NCBI GenBank assembly: GCA_963669155.1
Contig: OZ022584.1
Location: 4,285,724-4,349,723, forward strand
Direction of reading: 5' to 3'
Length of the DNA: 64,000 nt
Source of the DNA: Arbacia lixula
Taxonomy: Eukaryota > Echinodermata > Echinoidea > Arbacioida > Arbaciidae
Shown: in pieces, positions 1 to 10,304 of the stretch
Layout: the number at the start of each line of letters is the position of its first letter
Numbering within the stretch: position 1 is the first letter of the stretch
The notes under the pieces: generated by a model
The model's database searches: none
What the model was told of the DNA's origin: nothing
Seen by the model: only the letters and a program-made list of their open reading frames with translations
Translations under genes and position numbers: made by a program

Positions 1-3000
1 GTGCTCTGGTATAAGTCCATTCACCACGTCCATGCCTCAAATTATGTTATTCATGTTTATTTTATCCAACAAGCGGGCCCTCTCAAGAAATTTCACTATA
101 ATCATTAAATTGTATCTCCTGAGAGAACCAGTATTGTGTTAAGAGATATCAAAGAGTTGAATCAGATCACAGATTCATCAGAGTTATAGATATACTCCAG
201 ACCGATATTCATCAGATACAGAGACCAAGATATGCATGCATAGACAACAAGAGACAGTGCAAGTGAGTAAGACATAAACTTTGGGTCTACGAGTCCCCCT
301 TCGCCTCAGAATGATTTAGCAACACTACATAACTTATAAGTTGATCCCAAAAGCCAACACTAACACTACACAACACTATTATATAGCTGTACAGGTTATA
401 ATGTGCAGTTCCAAAATAACTATCGTAATTCTACTCTATAAAAAGGGCTTACCATCTCATGGCCACACTATCAGCCATTCTCTCTTTCCTGCTAACCATT
501 GATCGATCGATTTTTTTACTTTCACCTTTCTTTTTGTTTCGATTTTTATGTTTTCTTCTGTTTATAATTTTCTCTTCAAATATCCTTGGTTAACCCAATG
601 CTGTATAATAGATGTAATTCTAATTATATTTCTCTAAATCAAATAATTTATTAGGAAATTTCCACCTGAGCTTATGATATTTGTTTTGACAGGTTGACGT
701 AATCATCTAGCATGTATACCAATTGTAAATTGTACTGAAACAAATAGCTGTCTTGGTTTGCAAGATAGCAATTCAACAATTATGATTGTTGATCTTAACA
801 GATTAGAAACACTTTACGATCGTAATGGTCATTGAATGCTTGTACACGTATATATTGAAATATTTTACGTCGATCCTGTCAGTCTATGCTACTGATCAGT
901 ATATTGGTATACCTGAATATTATAAAATAAATGAATGAATAAGTTATTAATAGATCAAAATATATTTTACCTCTTACTTTCACGTGTGCCTCATGTGACT
1001 TTTCGAGTTGAGGTACTCATCATGTATTGACTCTCTCCAGGTGAGCTACATGGTGTCCGTGGGATTCAGTGAGGCTGACGGAGCTCTGTTCATATCTGTG
1101 ATAGGTGCATCGACCATCTGCGGGAAAATCGCCTTCGCCGTCATCGTGGAGTATCTCCCGTTCCCGTCCTACTTCGTCGCAGTGATCGCGCCCCTGATCG
1201 GATGCGCCGTCATGGTCGGATTCATGGTGGTCCGCTCCATCGCCGTCTTGCTCTTCCTGGCTGCAGGTAAGCGCTCCACTCGCTGACACGTGGACCCCTC
1301 CCCCGATGATATTTTTTCTGCAATGGTAAAGTGTGGGTGTTTTTCTATCGAAATTGTACCTACTTGTGAGACTGATGTCGCTCAAATGCCAACAGTAGTT
1401 ATGTTATGTAGTTTTCCTGCTTTAATTTGTTCTTGTACAGTAATACATATGGATGAATGAAAACGTAACATCATTGGAAAAACTACAGATTGTGCAGAAT
1501 AAGGCACTTTTATGTATACAATAGTTTTACATGTTGATGGTCGATTCAACAGGAGAACACTCTTCGAAACATCAGACAAACTGACTGATTGTTTGAATGT
1601 GGAATGAGAACAATATTTGGTTGTGTTAGTTTTGAAAATATGTACTAGCCTTGCCTCCGAAAAGATAATCTCTGCCATGATTTAAACTTAAACATCCCCG
1701 ATTACCTTACGTAGTAATGACTGCTCCTGTAGTGTGCTTGTGAGTGTGATTTGTAATCTACAGACTCACTAAAACACAGCCATTCGGCTGAATGTGAGTG
1801 TTTTACCCGTCATGAAATAAATAAAACACACCGATGTACACTCATGTTAATGTTATCCCCCTCTTCCTCTTCTCTCTCTCTCTCTTTCTCTATCTCCCAC
1901 CACCACTCTTCCTCGTCCACTCCCCCCCCCCCCCCCCACCCCCCATTATTCACCACCCTTTTTTCAATTCTTTTTGTCCAGTTATTGGCAGCGTTCTTCT
2001 AACTTCATCATCGATTCTTGCCTACACGATCCCGATGCAATTATTTGCACCTAGCCGAGCTCGATTCACAAAGCCCGTCTATCTCTGCTCAAATGGCATC
2101 GGCCTATTAATGGGTTCTCTGGTTGGTAAGTATGCTTACTTAATACAGACTAGTTTTCCCAATTCCATATCACGTTACAGCATTAACCTGATTTTTGTTT
2201 GATTTTAAGTATTTCATCATTGTGAGATGAGTAGTAGTAGACTCCTATCTGGTATCCAGAAATCATACAAGCATGAGACCCGTGGTCATAGCGGGTCGTC
2301 ATTTCGTTGAGTACGAGTCCTTCAGTCTTTACTGCTTCTACCCCTTAGCTTTAATATGATTGTTTAATACCAATAAACTCAATGTCCTCTTTAAAAGAAA
2401 ATAGTTACAATTGAAGGAAAACTATGGAAAACGAAAACACATGTCATGAATTAAGCGTTCATTCTATCACCAATCTTCCACGTCTTTGCTCTTGTGATTT
2501 CGAGACAGCAGACAACAAGACATAATATGAAAGAATACCTTGGTTTGCCATGGTCGTAAAGTGGCTGGTGGACACTTAACCCCTTTTTACGCATCGATAG
2601 CGCACAAAGACTAAAACTAAATGACATTAGCCCTAACCAATAGTACAGGTGTCTGTATCATATGATTTCTATTCAAAATAGTGGACTCTCTTTAGTCGTC
2701 TGGTTAGATGGCCCGTCCCTTTTACAAACATCTGCAAACTTCGTGAAAGTTTGCACATATTTAGCACGTATCTTTGGAATACAAAATGTGATATTCTAAT
2801 AATCAGAGGTACTATAACTCCCATTGAATAACTGAAAATCTAACTGGTTTTCACTGAGATTTGATTCTAATTCATTGCCGACCGTTGACACAATTTGAAA
2901 TTACGATTATTTTCGTGGTACGAAAAAAGAAAAATCGATCATTTATCGAAGATTATTTCCTCAAAACCGAATATTACGCTTTGTCGATTCCAGGGAAAGG

Positions 3001-3993
3001 TTAAATAGCCGCTCTCTCTCTAAAAAAAGACAAAGTCAGGGAACTTTCAGAATTAGGTCTGCAAAAGGGACGGGCTACCTTTAATGTCACTATATCAGTG
3101 AAGATGCGAGTATGATGAGAGTGTATGTGGAAGGTCAAGGCTTGAATAGTGCATTCAAATTTCAACCTTGTTGAAACCCGACCAATTAAAAACAAGGCCA
3201 CAACCGCTCAGTTGTTTATCAGGGAGATAGTTACACTTGGGTCCGGGGTTGTAGCCACCGTAAGCCCAAAATAATCATGCCATCCGAATGTAAACATACG
3301 CCCCGCATCCAGGTATTTACCCCTTGATGGGATGTTCCGTTTACCCAAGCACCAAACTTAATGGAATGCGTGAGCGTGAGGCGTGAGGCACTTAACATTT
3401 GGTTTATGTATCTAGCCTTGGTTTTTATTACCCTCTCGACACGCCACAGACCAAAGGCATGTCTACAAACTAATCAAAAACTAACCTTTGTTGCCATTTA
3501 CGTTCATTGCACAGTACACAATTAAACCCTTTGTGTGACAGACAAACAATATATCTATGTGTGTCAACTCAGCAAAAATTGATAATGTATACTATGCCTT
3601 ATGAAAAGCATGGAGGCATTTTTAAAACATCATATCTATGTGTGTAGGATTAATGTATAAAGGTATCTAACCATTCAGCTCTTGCACGTTTTTAACTTTC
3701 TCTCTCCCATCTCAGGTCAGTCAATCGACAGGACGGGGTCGTACACCAGTGCTATCTGGGCCTTCATAGCTATGTATGTCGTCATCGCCCTGCTGTTCAT
3801 TGCAGCACCCCTGTATCAACGGAGGTACGCGCCTCACCGCTATGTCCTCATGGACATACACCGACTCAAGAGAGCAACGCAATCACAACATGATCACGAA
3901 GCTCAAATCTTGAAATCAACTGAAATTAACCTAGATGGAAAGGACTGTCAGGAGGCAAATGACCAGGCTGATATCATTGAAACCTCACCGTAA
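1..3993 (+). CDS. Gene A: MCT-like (SLC16-type) MFS transporter, 3' part only (exons 4-6)
   Basis: Partial gene whose first three coding exons lie upstream of the window. Base 1 is inside the intron after exon 3, as shown by alignment with gene B (base 1 matches 30242). Coding pieces are 1041-1266, 1982-2125 and 3716-3993, joined by AG/GT splice sites in compatible phases (0, 1, 1). They encode about 215 residues: the C-terminal half of a 12-TM MFS transporter (TM7-TM12) with a cytoplasmic tail. Family members move small carboxylates or related solutes across the plasma membrane, but substrate cannot be assigned here. The protein is nearly identical to gene B over this part; visible differences are R/H in exon 4, K/T in exon 5 and D/Y plus P/L near the C-terminus. 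No frame disruption is seen, so it is probably functional if its 5' half is intact. Confidence 0.8.
1041..1266 (+). CDS. Gene A exon 4
   Basis: 226 nt, phase 0 at the start and phase 1 at the end. It is preceded by a pyrimidine-rich CTCTCTCCAG acceptor and followed by donor GTAAGC. It opens with VSYMVSVGFSEADGA, the MCT region around TM7-TM8 (the family pattern there is roughly G-S-x-x-x-A-x-F-L-L-S-I-I-G), and continues through two further hydrophobic segments. The same-length exon exists at 31283 and 49005. Confidence 0.85.
1267..3715. other. Gene A introns 4 and 5, no gene seen
   Basis: Intron DNA between exons 4, 5 and 6 (1267-1981 and 2126-3715). Apart from the C-rich tract at about 1856-1945 I see no repeat or coding signal. 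The sequence is collinear with 31509-32211 and 32356-34003 with small indels only. Confidence 0.7.
1982..2125 (+). CDS. Gene A exon 5
   Basis: 144 nt, entered and left in phase 1. The acceptor is TTTTTGTCCAG and the donor GTAAGT. It encodes VIGSVLLTSSSILAYTIPM and a second helix containing PVYLCSNGIGLLMGSLVG, i.e. TM10-TM11 of the MFS fold. A C-rich pyrimidine tract of about 120 nt lies immediately upstream. Residue K in RFTKPVY is T in gene B and S in gene C. Confidence 0.85.
3716..3993 (+). CDS. Gene A exon 6 (terminal coding exon)
   Basis: 278 nt starting after a CTCTCTCCCATCTCAG acceptor, in phase 1, ending at TAA (3991-3993). It encodes the last TM helix (AIWAFIAMYVVIALLFIAAP) followed by a basic juxtamembrane segment (YQRRYAPHRYVLMDIHRLKR) and an acidic, polar tail ending ETSP. 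The corresponding gene B tail ends ETSL. Confidence 0.85.
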
Positions 3994-4504
3994 TGATTTG
4001 GAACAATCAGTCCCTAGATACGCGTATGTATGTTTGTGTGTGTGTATGCAGGGATGTGTGTGTTTATGTGTTTGTGTGTTTGTGTGTGTGTGTGTCCCCC
4101 TTTCCCTCCAAGATCCGCCACTGCAGACAAAGCCATGCTTGCAATGTCATTTCTCTCTAGCAACATGCATGAATCTCTTGTTATTTATAAAAGAGTTGAC
4201 ACAAATCACAAAATTGCACGAACCTACACCAGATTGGGTGCGACCGAGGCGAGGATATCTTCTTGTCGGCTTTCCGCCTGATGTTAGTCCACAGGATACT
4301 GACCATTCCATACGTTCCTGTCCACATGCGCCATTCAATTTTCGCTGATTGTTATTTGAACAAAAGGTGACAAAAATCATAAAAGTGCAACCTACAACAG
4401 ATTGGAAGGCAATTAAAGCAAGGCTACTTGAGGCTTGATAATATTAAAAAGGTGTGTTTCCCCTTTTAGGGAAACTGTCGTTTTCTCTCTCTTTCTCCTG
4501 ATAC

Positions 4505-4854
4505 AATGGGCGGAAATCCCGGGGGGGGGGGGGGGGTGTCGCGTCCCCCCCACTAAAAATAGTGGAGGGACACAATATCAAATGTCCCCCCCACTATTTT
4601 TAAAATAGTTGGGGGGGGGGGACACCCTCATCGAAATGGTGAGGACACAATATCAAATGCCCCCCCCCCCCCCCCCCCCCACTGAGAGCATTTTCAGAGA
4701 CTGGGCGGGATATAAAAAAACGAAGAAAAAAAAAAAACACCGCCCCAAAATCCCATCAGTACCCCCACCCCCCCCCCCCCCCCACCACCCGCTCAGCTAC
4801 TTCTTGAGGAAAAACATGTCCCCTCTAACTTTGGCGAGCGATTTCCTGCCCATG
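4505..4854. mobile_element. C/G-homopolymer TIR element with 8-bp target duplication
   Basis: Present only in the upstream duplication copy. The 8-bp direct repeat cctgatac flanks it (4497-4504 and 4855-4862); the unoccupied site near 34790 has one copy. The ends are imperfect inverted repeats around ATGGGCGGAAATC. The interior is built from long C and G runs separated by a recurring ACACAATATCAAATG unit and CACTATTTT. An 8-bp duplication suggests hAT-type mobilisation in trans; no coding capacity. A relative lies at about 42838-43196. Confidence 0.72.
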
Positions 4855-5299
4855 CCTGATACTATATGAATAGATGAATGACTGAATTAACGCATATGTT
4901 TATTGTCCACAATAATCACGTGGCGATGTTCCTTTCAACAGCATTACATAGTATTGACAAACAGTACAAGTGTACATTGACATTTAGATATACATTGATA
5001 TAGACATTGCATATATGACATCAAGACAGTAGTCTATGCAGAAACATGATATATATGTCAGTGCGTACGCGCGTGTGTGTGTGTGTGTGTGTGCTTGAGG
5101 GTAGACTTCATGACAATTGGGTTGAATATACACCTGTCCCTAGATCTGTAATGAAGAGAACAAATATTTGAACATCATGACATAGCTCTGACCTCCATGT
5201 TATGATAAAGTTGATCTCATTGTATGTAGATTTTCTCCTCGTGAGGCTATCATGTTACAATGTTGTCTTGCATTAATCATGGACCTATCATGGATAGAC

Positions 5300-6024
5300 C
5301 AGGGATGTGTTAGGAAGGAGGGACAACTCAACCATAATATATTCAAACATCTGTATGGATACTAAAGCGTGCTAATGAATGTCAAAAGCATTCCACAATC
5401 ACTGCAATGCTTTGAAGTCCCATGCGCGGCACCGTCATTTTGCTATCGTCAACTTGGAAAGCAGTATCTTTAATTGCCTGTTTTGTTTCTCGAAGCTGTG
5501 TTTCTTATCACATTTTTTTGCAATTTTCAAGAAAGTTAAGGGGCAACACCTCTAAAGATCCTGTATTCGTTTTTCTTCTAAATAATTGTTGAATGATGCA
5601 CAAACGGAGATATAAGATAATATTCTTACTTACATAATGAACAAATTTCTTCACTTTCCGGAGATTTCCGGAAATGTCGGATTCAATCATTATCAAAATC
5701 ATATATTAAGCTGCTTACTTTCATTAACAGAGTTTGCGTGAATTTGCGTGCAAATGAGATATTTTACTTTAAAAAACTGTTAATTTTTGTTCGCTGATAT
5801 CTCTTTTCCTCATAAAAGTATTGATGCAATCCAACAGAAGTGGACAAGCGAAATAAGACTCTACATTTCTTTTGTTCTCTCTGAGAAACCGTTGCTAGGC
5901 AATCGTGTTCGTTATTTTTTAAAACACGTGAAAAGCACATGCTGAGACCACGCAATTTTTCGGCGGTGCCACGCATGGGCTCAAAGAAAGAATGTTGTTT
6001 AATATCCTTTCCTAACACATCCCT
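5300..6024 (+). mobile_element. hAT-like non-autonomous element, copy in A-B intergenic DNA
   Basis: 725 bp with terminal inverted repeats beginning CAGGGATGTGTTAGGAA, flanked by the 8-bp duplication ggatagac (5292-5299, 6025-6032). The matching site near 35960 is empty in the downstream copy. CAGGG-type termini with an 8-bp duplication are characteristic of the hAT superfamily. No transposase frame is present. The same element lies in opposite orientation at 35002-35725, at a different site. Confidence 0.85.
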
Positions 6025-6039
6025 GGATAGACTGCGCTC

Positions 6040-7130
6040 GGAAAGACTTCCTTTGATCTATGATGACCGCCGCTTCATAAAAAATCAAGACATCCAGGTG
6101 TTCCAAACAATACGCTGTATTTCTACTTAGGCAGTGCCTTCTCTGAATAACAAAATAAAATCTGGTTTGAGAAATATGTCAACCGTTCAGCCTTCGCTGG
6201 GAGTTCATAGCTGATCTTATTACACACACTAGAAGTTAGATTGGGGGTGAGCGAAGGGAAATTTTGATAAAATTGTAGAAAGAATTTGGTCCGTAACTTT
6301 TTCTGACATCTCCGCACATGAAATCGAGGTTGTTTCCGTGGAAGGTGAAACACTCAATAAACGATTGTCAACATATTTGTAAGGAAATATGACCCCATTT
6401 ACACTCAAGAAAATTGCGTGGCCAGGCCGGGCCGGGCCGGGCCGGGCTAGGCCAGGCCGCGCAATTTCTGTAGTGTAAACACAAAAAAATGCGAAAAGGC
6501 CAGGCCGGGCCGGGCCGGGCCGGGCCGTACTGAGACCAGCTCAGGAGGTAGTCTGAGTACGGCCCGGCCACGCAATTTTCGTAGTATGAACACAAACGAG
6601 GCCAGGCCGGGCCGAAAGCGCGGCCGGTTATGCAAATTCCGCTGATGTCAGATGACGTCATTATGCTCAACCTTTTGTTTACGTGCAGTGCGCCTCGCAC
6701 GGTGGGTTGATGTCAGTGGCCTGGCCACGCATTTTCGCTGTATAGTGTGAACGCACAAATTGCGCGGCCAGGCCACGCTACCACCCACAGCGGGGAAATG
6801 CGCGGCCTGGCCCAGCCCGGCCTGGCCACGCAATTTTCTTGAGTGTAAATGGGGTCTATGATTGCCCAATGTGCTTTATGGACATGTTTTCGACAGTATT
6901 CTCGATTTCTCAAAAAAACGAAGCAACAATATAATCTGAAATTCACAGAATCGTATCATTATACAATGTTCTACTTCTGCACATGCACTTCAGTACATTA
7001 AGTGGTTCTGAAATCTTCTGTGCATACGGAATATATATTCCTCTAAATGCATCCAAAATTTGTCATGCTTGTTTGGCGGCGGATCTCCCTCGAGCAAAGA
7101 ACCAAACGCGTAAAATATTCCATTGTGGTA
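6040..7130. repeat. Repeat family R, upstream copy, interrupted by 6391-6856
   Basis: Non-coding repeat present at 6040-6390 plus 6857-7130, in the same orientation at about 36010-36610, and in reverse orientation at 19318-20030. Shared blocks include the stretches around gaaatcgaggttgtttcc, gattgcccaatgtgct and gcggcggatctccctcga. No protein similarity is recognised. Confidence 0.65.
6391..6856. mobile_element. GC-rich TIR element with CCGGG-type repeats
   Basis: 466-bp insertion unique to the upstream copy, with near-perfect terminal inverted repeats (GACCCCATTTACACTCAAG ... and its complement). The empty site near 36330 indicates a 3-bp duplication (tat), or 4 bp (tatg) depending on where the end is drawn. 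The interior is dominated by GGCCGGGCC runs and is far richer in GC than the surroundings. The 3-bp duplication fits a PIF/Harbinger-like mobiliser, but this is inference. Open frames through it are low-complexity artefacts. Confidence 0.8.
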
Positions 7131-7989
7131 TCAATGCACGCGACTGCTGTAGGAATGAATTACACATTCCTTACACCTCTCTGCATTAATATATCAACCA
7201 CCACCATCTTCCCGCCCCTTCCTAAAATGCACCCCAATACAATTATGATGAACGTGGTTTAATTTTTTTTCTTTTAATTGAAATAGGTATTTATTTTAAA
7301 TCAAAACATTTCATTCGTACATTTTGCTCTGACGAAATACCATTTTCATTTGAAACACATTAATCTTAATCTAAATGTTAATTTTTTTATTGGTAACTGA
7401 TAAAATACTTTCCTTCCTTCTTTCTTCAGTGCTCCGTTAGTTTATACAAGAATCTTAATTTCATTTAAAAACATAAACCATAAGTTAACATATCTGTGAT
7501 CTACACCAGACTCTTAAAGTAATAATTTTGTATATACTCCAAAAAGCAATAGCTAAAACATTTCATGTGGTGGAAAGAACATTTCCATGATTTTGCACTT
7601 AATAATATATCTTGATTTGTATTGATATTATATGATAATGTATCAAAATTGACGAATAAACAGAGTAAATATAATATATTTTATTACATCAGGAATAGAA
7701 TGAGAAAGAAACTAATACAACTCAACTGCAGCTAATGATTGTAATTTGTGTCACATATATTACATAACGTACAATTAAACAGCTGAAATACAAACATGTT
7801 TAAATATGAACTTTTTTTCCAACTAATTGTTCATATGTGTCTGTCATATTGCTTTATATTGCATTGTCATGTTATTGTGCTGGTGGATAGTAAATTTCCA
7901 TGATTTTGGACTGAATAAAAGATCTTGTATCTATTTTTAATGTAGTATCATGATGTGATGAAATCCTGTTATTATACTAATTGGTGTGG

Positions 7990-8530
7990 TAGTGTAGGAT
8001 TTACCGCTCAGTTTTGGCAGTTTTAAACTCAAAAACATTAAATGAGATTCAAACTTCATTTGGTGCGGGCAATGTGGGTCGAAAGCTTTTTCATTTTATC
8101 CTTTCCTCTATTGAAATGGTCGTTTTGGTGTTACGTTCCTACTAAATGTAGCGTAATTTGTAAAATGATTTAAAAAGGACACTTGTCATGCAATCAAATC
8201 AATGGATATGCCTCACTTTTGATGGAGAGGCCAGAGCACCTAACTCTCCGAGATGGGGCAAAGAAACGGAAATAAAAAAAATGAATTACAATTCGGCCGA
8301 TATGCTGTATCGGCATTAATACGGGCGATACTTGAAACAGAATTGAGCGAGGAAACCTTTACTATGTATTGTATGGTACATACTTGTTTGTATGTGGTCT
8401 CCTTTATTTCTTACACAGGCTGCATGTTCTGTGTATAGGCCTTCAGTGATGTGCCATATTGCCTATTATCGAAATATATTGCAATTATACAATTATTTGC
8501 TTGTATTGTTTTGATGAAGAATACTAAGGT
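7990..8530. repeat. Ancient 3'-flank homology shared with gene C
   Basis: The stretches 7990-8165 and 8395-8530 resemble 56180-56430 and 56955-57080 downstream of gene C, in the same order (shared cores include cttacacaggctgcatgt and gtgccatattgcctatta). This is a remnant of the older duplication that produced the A/B and C lineages. The first stretch could include 3' UTR. Confidence 0.6.
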
Positions 8531-10304
8531 AGGCCAGAGAATTACAAAATAATGTTTCCAAATGATTGATTTTGTGTAATTTAGATGACAACATGTTCTG
8601 TTTCAGCCCCCCCCCCCCCCAACCCCACCCCGTTCATCACAACCAAGCTAATCTATACATAAAACTTTTACGGTCAATATTTACAAGCAATCGAATAATG
8701 TCCTTTGGATCCGTCATTATGTTATCGTCTTCACTTTAGTACCAAACCATGAACTAGTTTTGGAATCGCTGTGCATGTATGCACAGTGTTATTGTGACTC
8801 CAAGCTTTGATTAGCCCCATTTCAGAGATAGTGAGGTGGTATTGTATGCGTACCACATCATTAGAATGTTTCCACTGTTCATTTGGAGGTGTTTGAAAGG
8901 GGGAGGGCGCACTTAACACTGTGTATTGCAGCTAGATGTCATGTGGGTGTCTTCGGAGTGTACCTCCATGGCTCAACATTTTGCGCTTTGTCTTTCCCAT
9001 GTCTGTTCAAGGATACACTTCATACATCCTTGGTCTATCGTTGGCCATCTAGGTCACAATTCGCGTAGTCGACGTATGTTAAGGCCCTAAACCTCAAATT
9101 GCACCTAAACCGCAAATCGCCGCCTAAGCATGTAGAATAATGACCAAGGACCGTGCGCGCGCGTATGATGTATGAACACAGAGGGCGGCAAACATAAATC
9201 GCAAGGATGGAGGTTGAAGAGTGAGGGACTGAGAACAAGGGCGCTCATCTCAATTTTATGAGACATGTAGTTGTTGGTATATGTATTTATTAATAAATTT
9301 ATTCATTTTTTAAATTTATTTATTAAAATATTTTACCAGGATGCTCATTCAACATAAAGTAGGTCTCCCTTAGGACCCTATTATTATTACATTGTATTGT
9401 TCCTCTTGTTTGTTGGTTTGGGACTTTTGGTTATGGCGGGAGTTGGGCAACTTAGGCTGTGCATAGTGCTGTTTTTTGTATCCCTATAAATTTCCCCCTA
9501 GCACAATCTAACTCTTTTAGAACACCTTTCGGTTTAAACAAAGGAAGAGGGAAAGGGAAGAAATGAAAGGGGGAAATAAAGAAAGAATCCATTTAAACAT
9601 TTTTAGAAATATTTAGTTTATTTCATTTTGAACTTGAATGCAAAATGTTACCACGTTAGTGAATCCATGTACTCATATTATTACAGTTATAGTCAGTAGC
9701 ACGAAATAGTTGCAATGATATGATTTCAAATATAAAGTTCCTCAATCATCATTAAAAGAAAACAAAAGAATACCCGCTAATTTAGCATTCTGTTAGAATG
9801 ACAGCAATCGGTGGCCTACCTTGAGAGATTATTTTCACAATTGAGTGCCTGTCCTTTGAGAGCAGTAACGGCATGTCATCCAAAGTGATTAACTATCTAA
9901 TAAGTGATTCATACTTCAAAGCTATATTCCATGATTAAAAGTCACGACTCGCCCCAATTGCCTTATTTTATTTCTTATCAGCGGGAGAATACAAAAATGT
10001 TTTTTCTCTTTGATGATATTGACGGCATAATGTTTATGTGAACAGTTTATTGATGATATTCAAGTTCAGAGAAATAAAAGCAAGTACACCTGTAGTAAAA
10101 GAATTGATGTGTTCTTCTCCTTTTACATCAATTTCCCTGTCCGACCCTTCACATTTACAATAACACATACATTCAATCACACATACATACACAAACACAC
10201 AAACAGGTACACACTCAGACACACACACACCCAGTTTTTTTTTATATGCTTTATTTGATTTCATTCACATAATGAAAGAAACAATTTCATTTTATGACAT
10301 AGAA

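Larger units (their letters stand above)
3994..10232. other. A-B intergenic region, upstream copy, no host gene
   Basis: Non-coding between the gene A stop and the LINE. It contains a (TG)n tract at 4031-4096, the C-tract TIR element 4505-4854, (GT)n at about 5069-5092, the hAT-like element 5300-6024, repeat family R (about 6040-7130) interrupted by the GC-rich TIR element 6391-6856, a poly-C tract at about 8607-8622, and AT-rich DNA. Short open frames here are stop-free runs in repeats and show no recognisable protein. Confidence 0.7.

Noticed and set aside
1834-2202. 122-codon frame over exon 5 of gene A
   Set aside because: Only 1982-2125 is coding; the rest is the C-rich tract and intron, bounded by AG and GT sites conserved in B and C.
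6368-6946. Several minus-strand Arg/Pro/Gly-rich frames
   Set aside because: They read through the GC-rich TIR element and its boundaries, which are absent from the other duplication copy.
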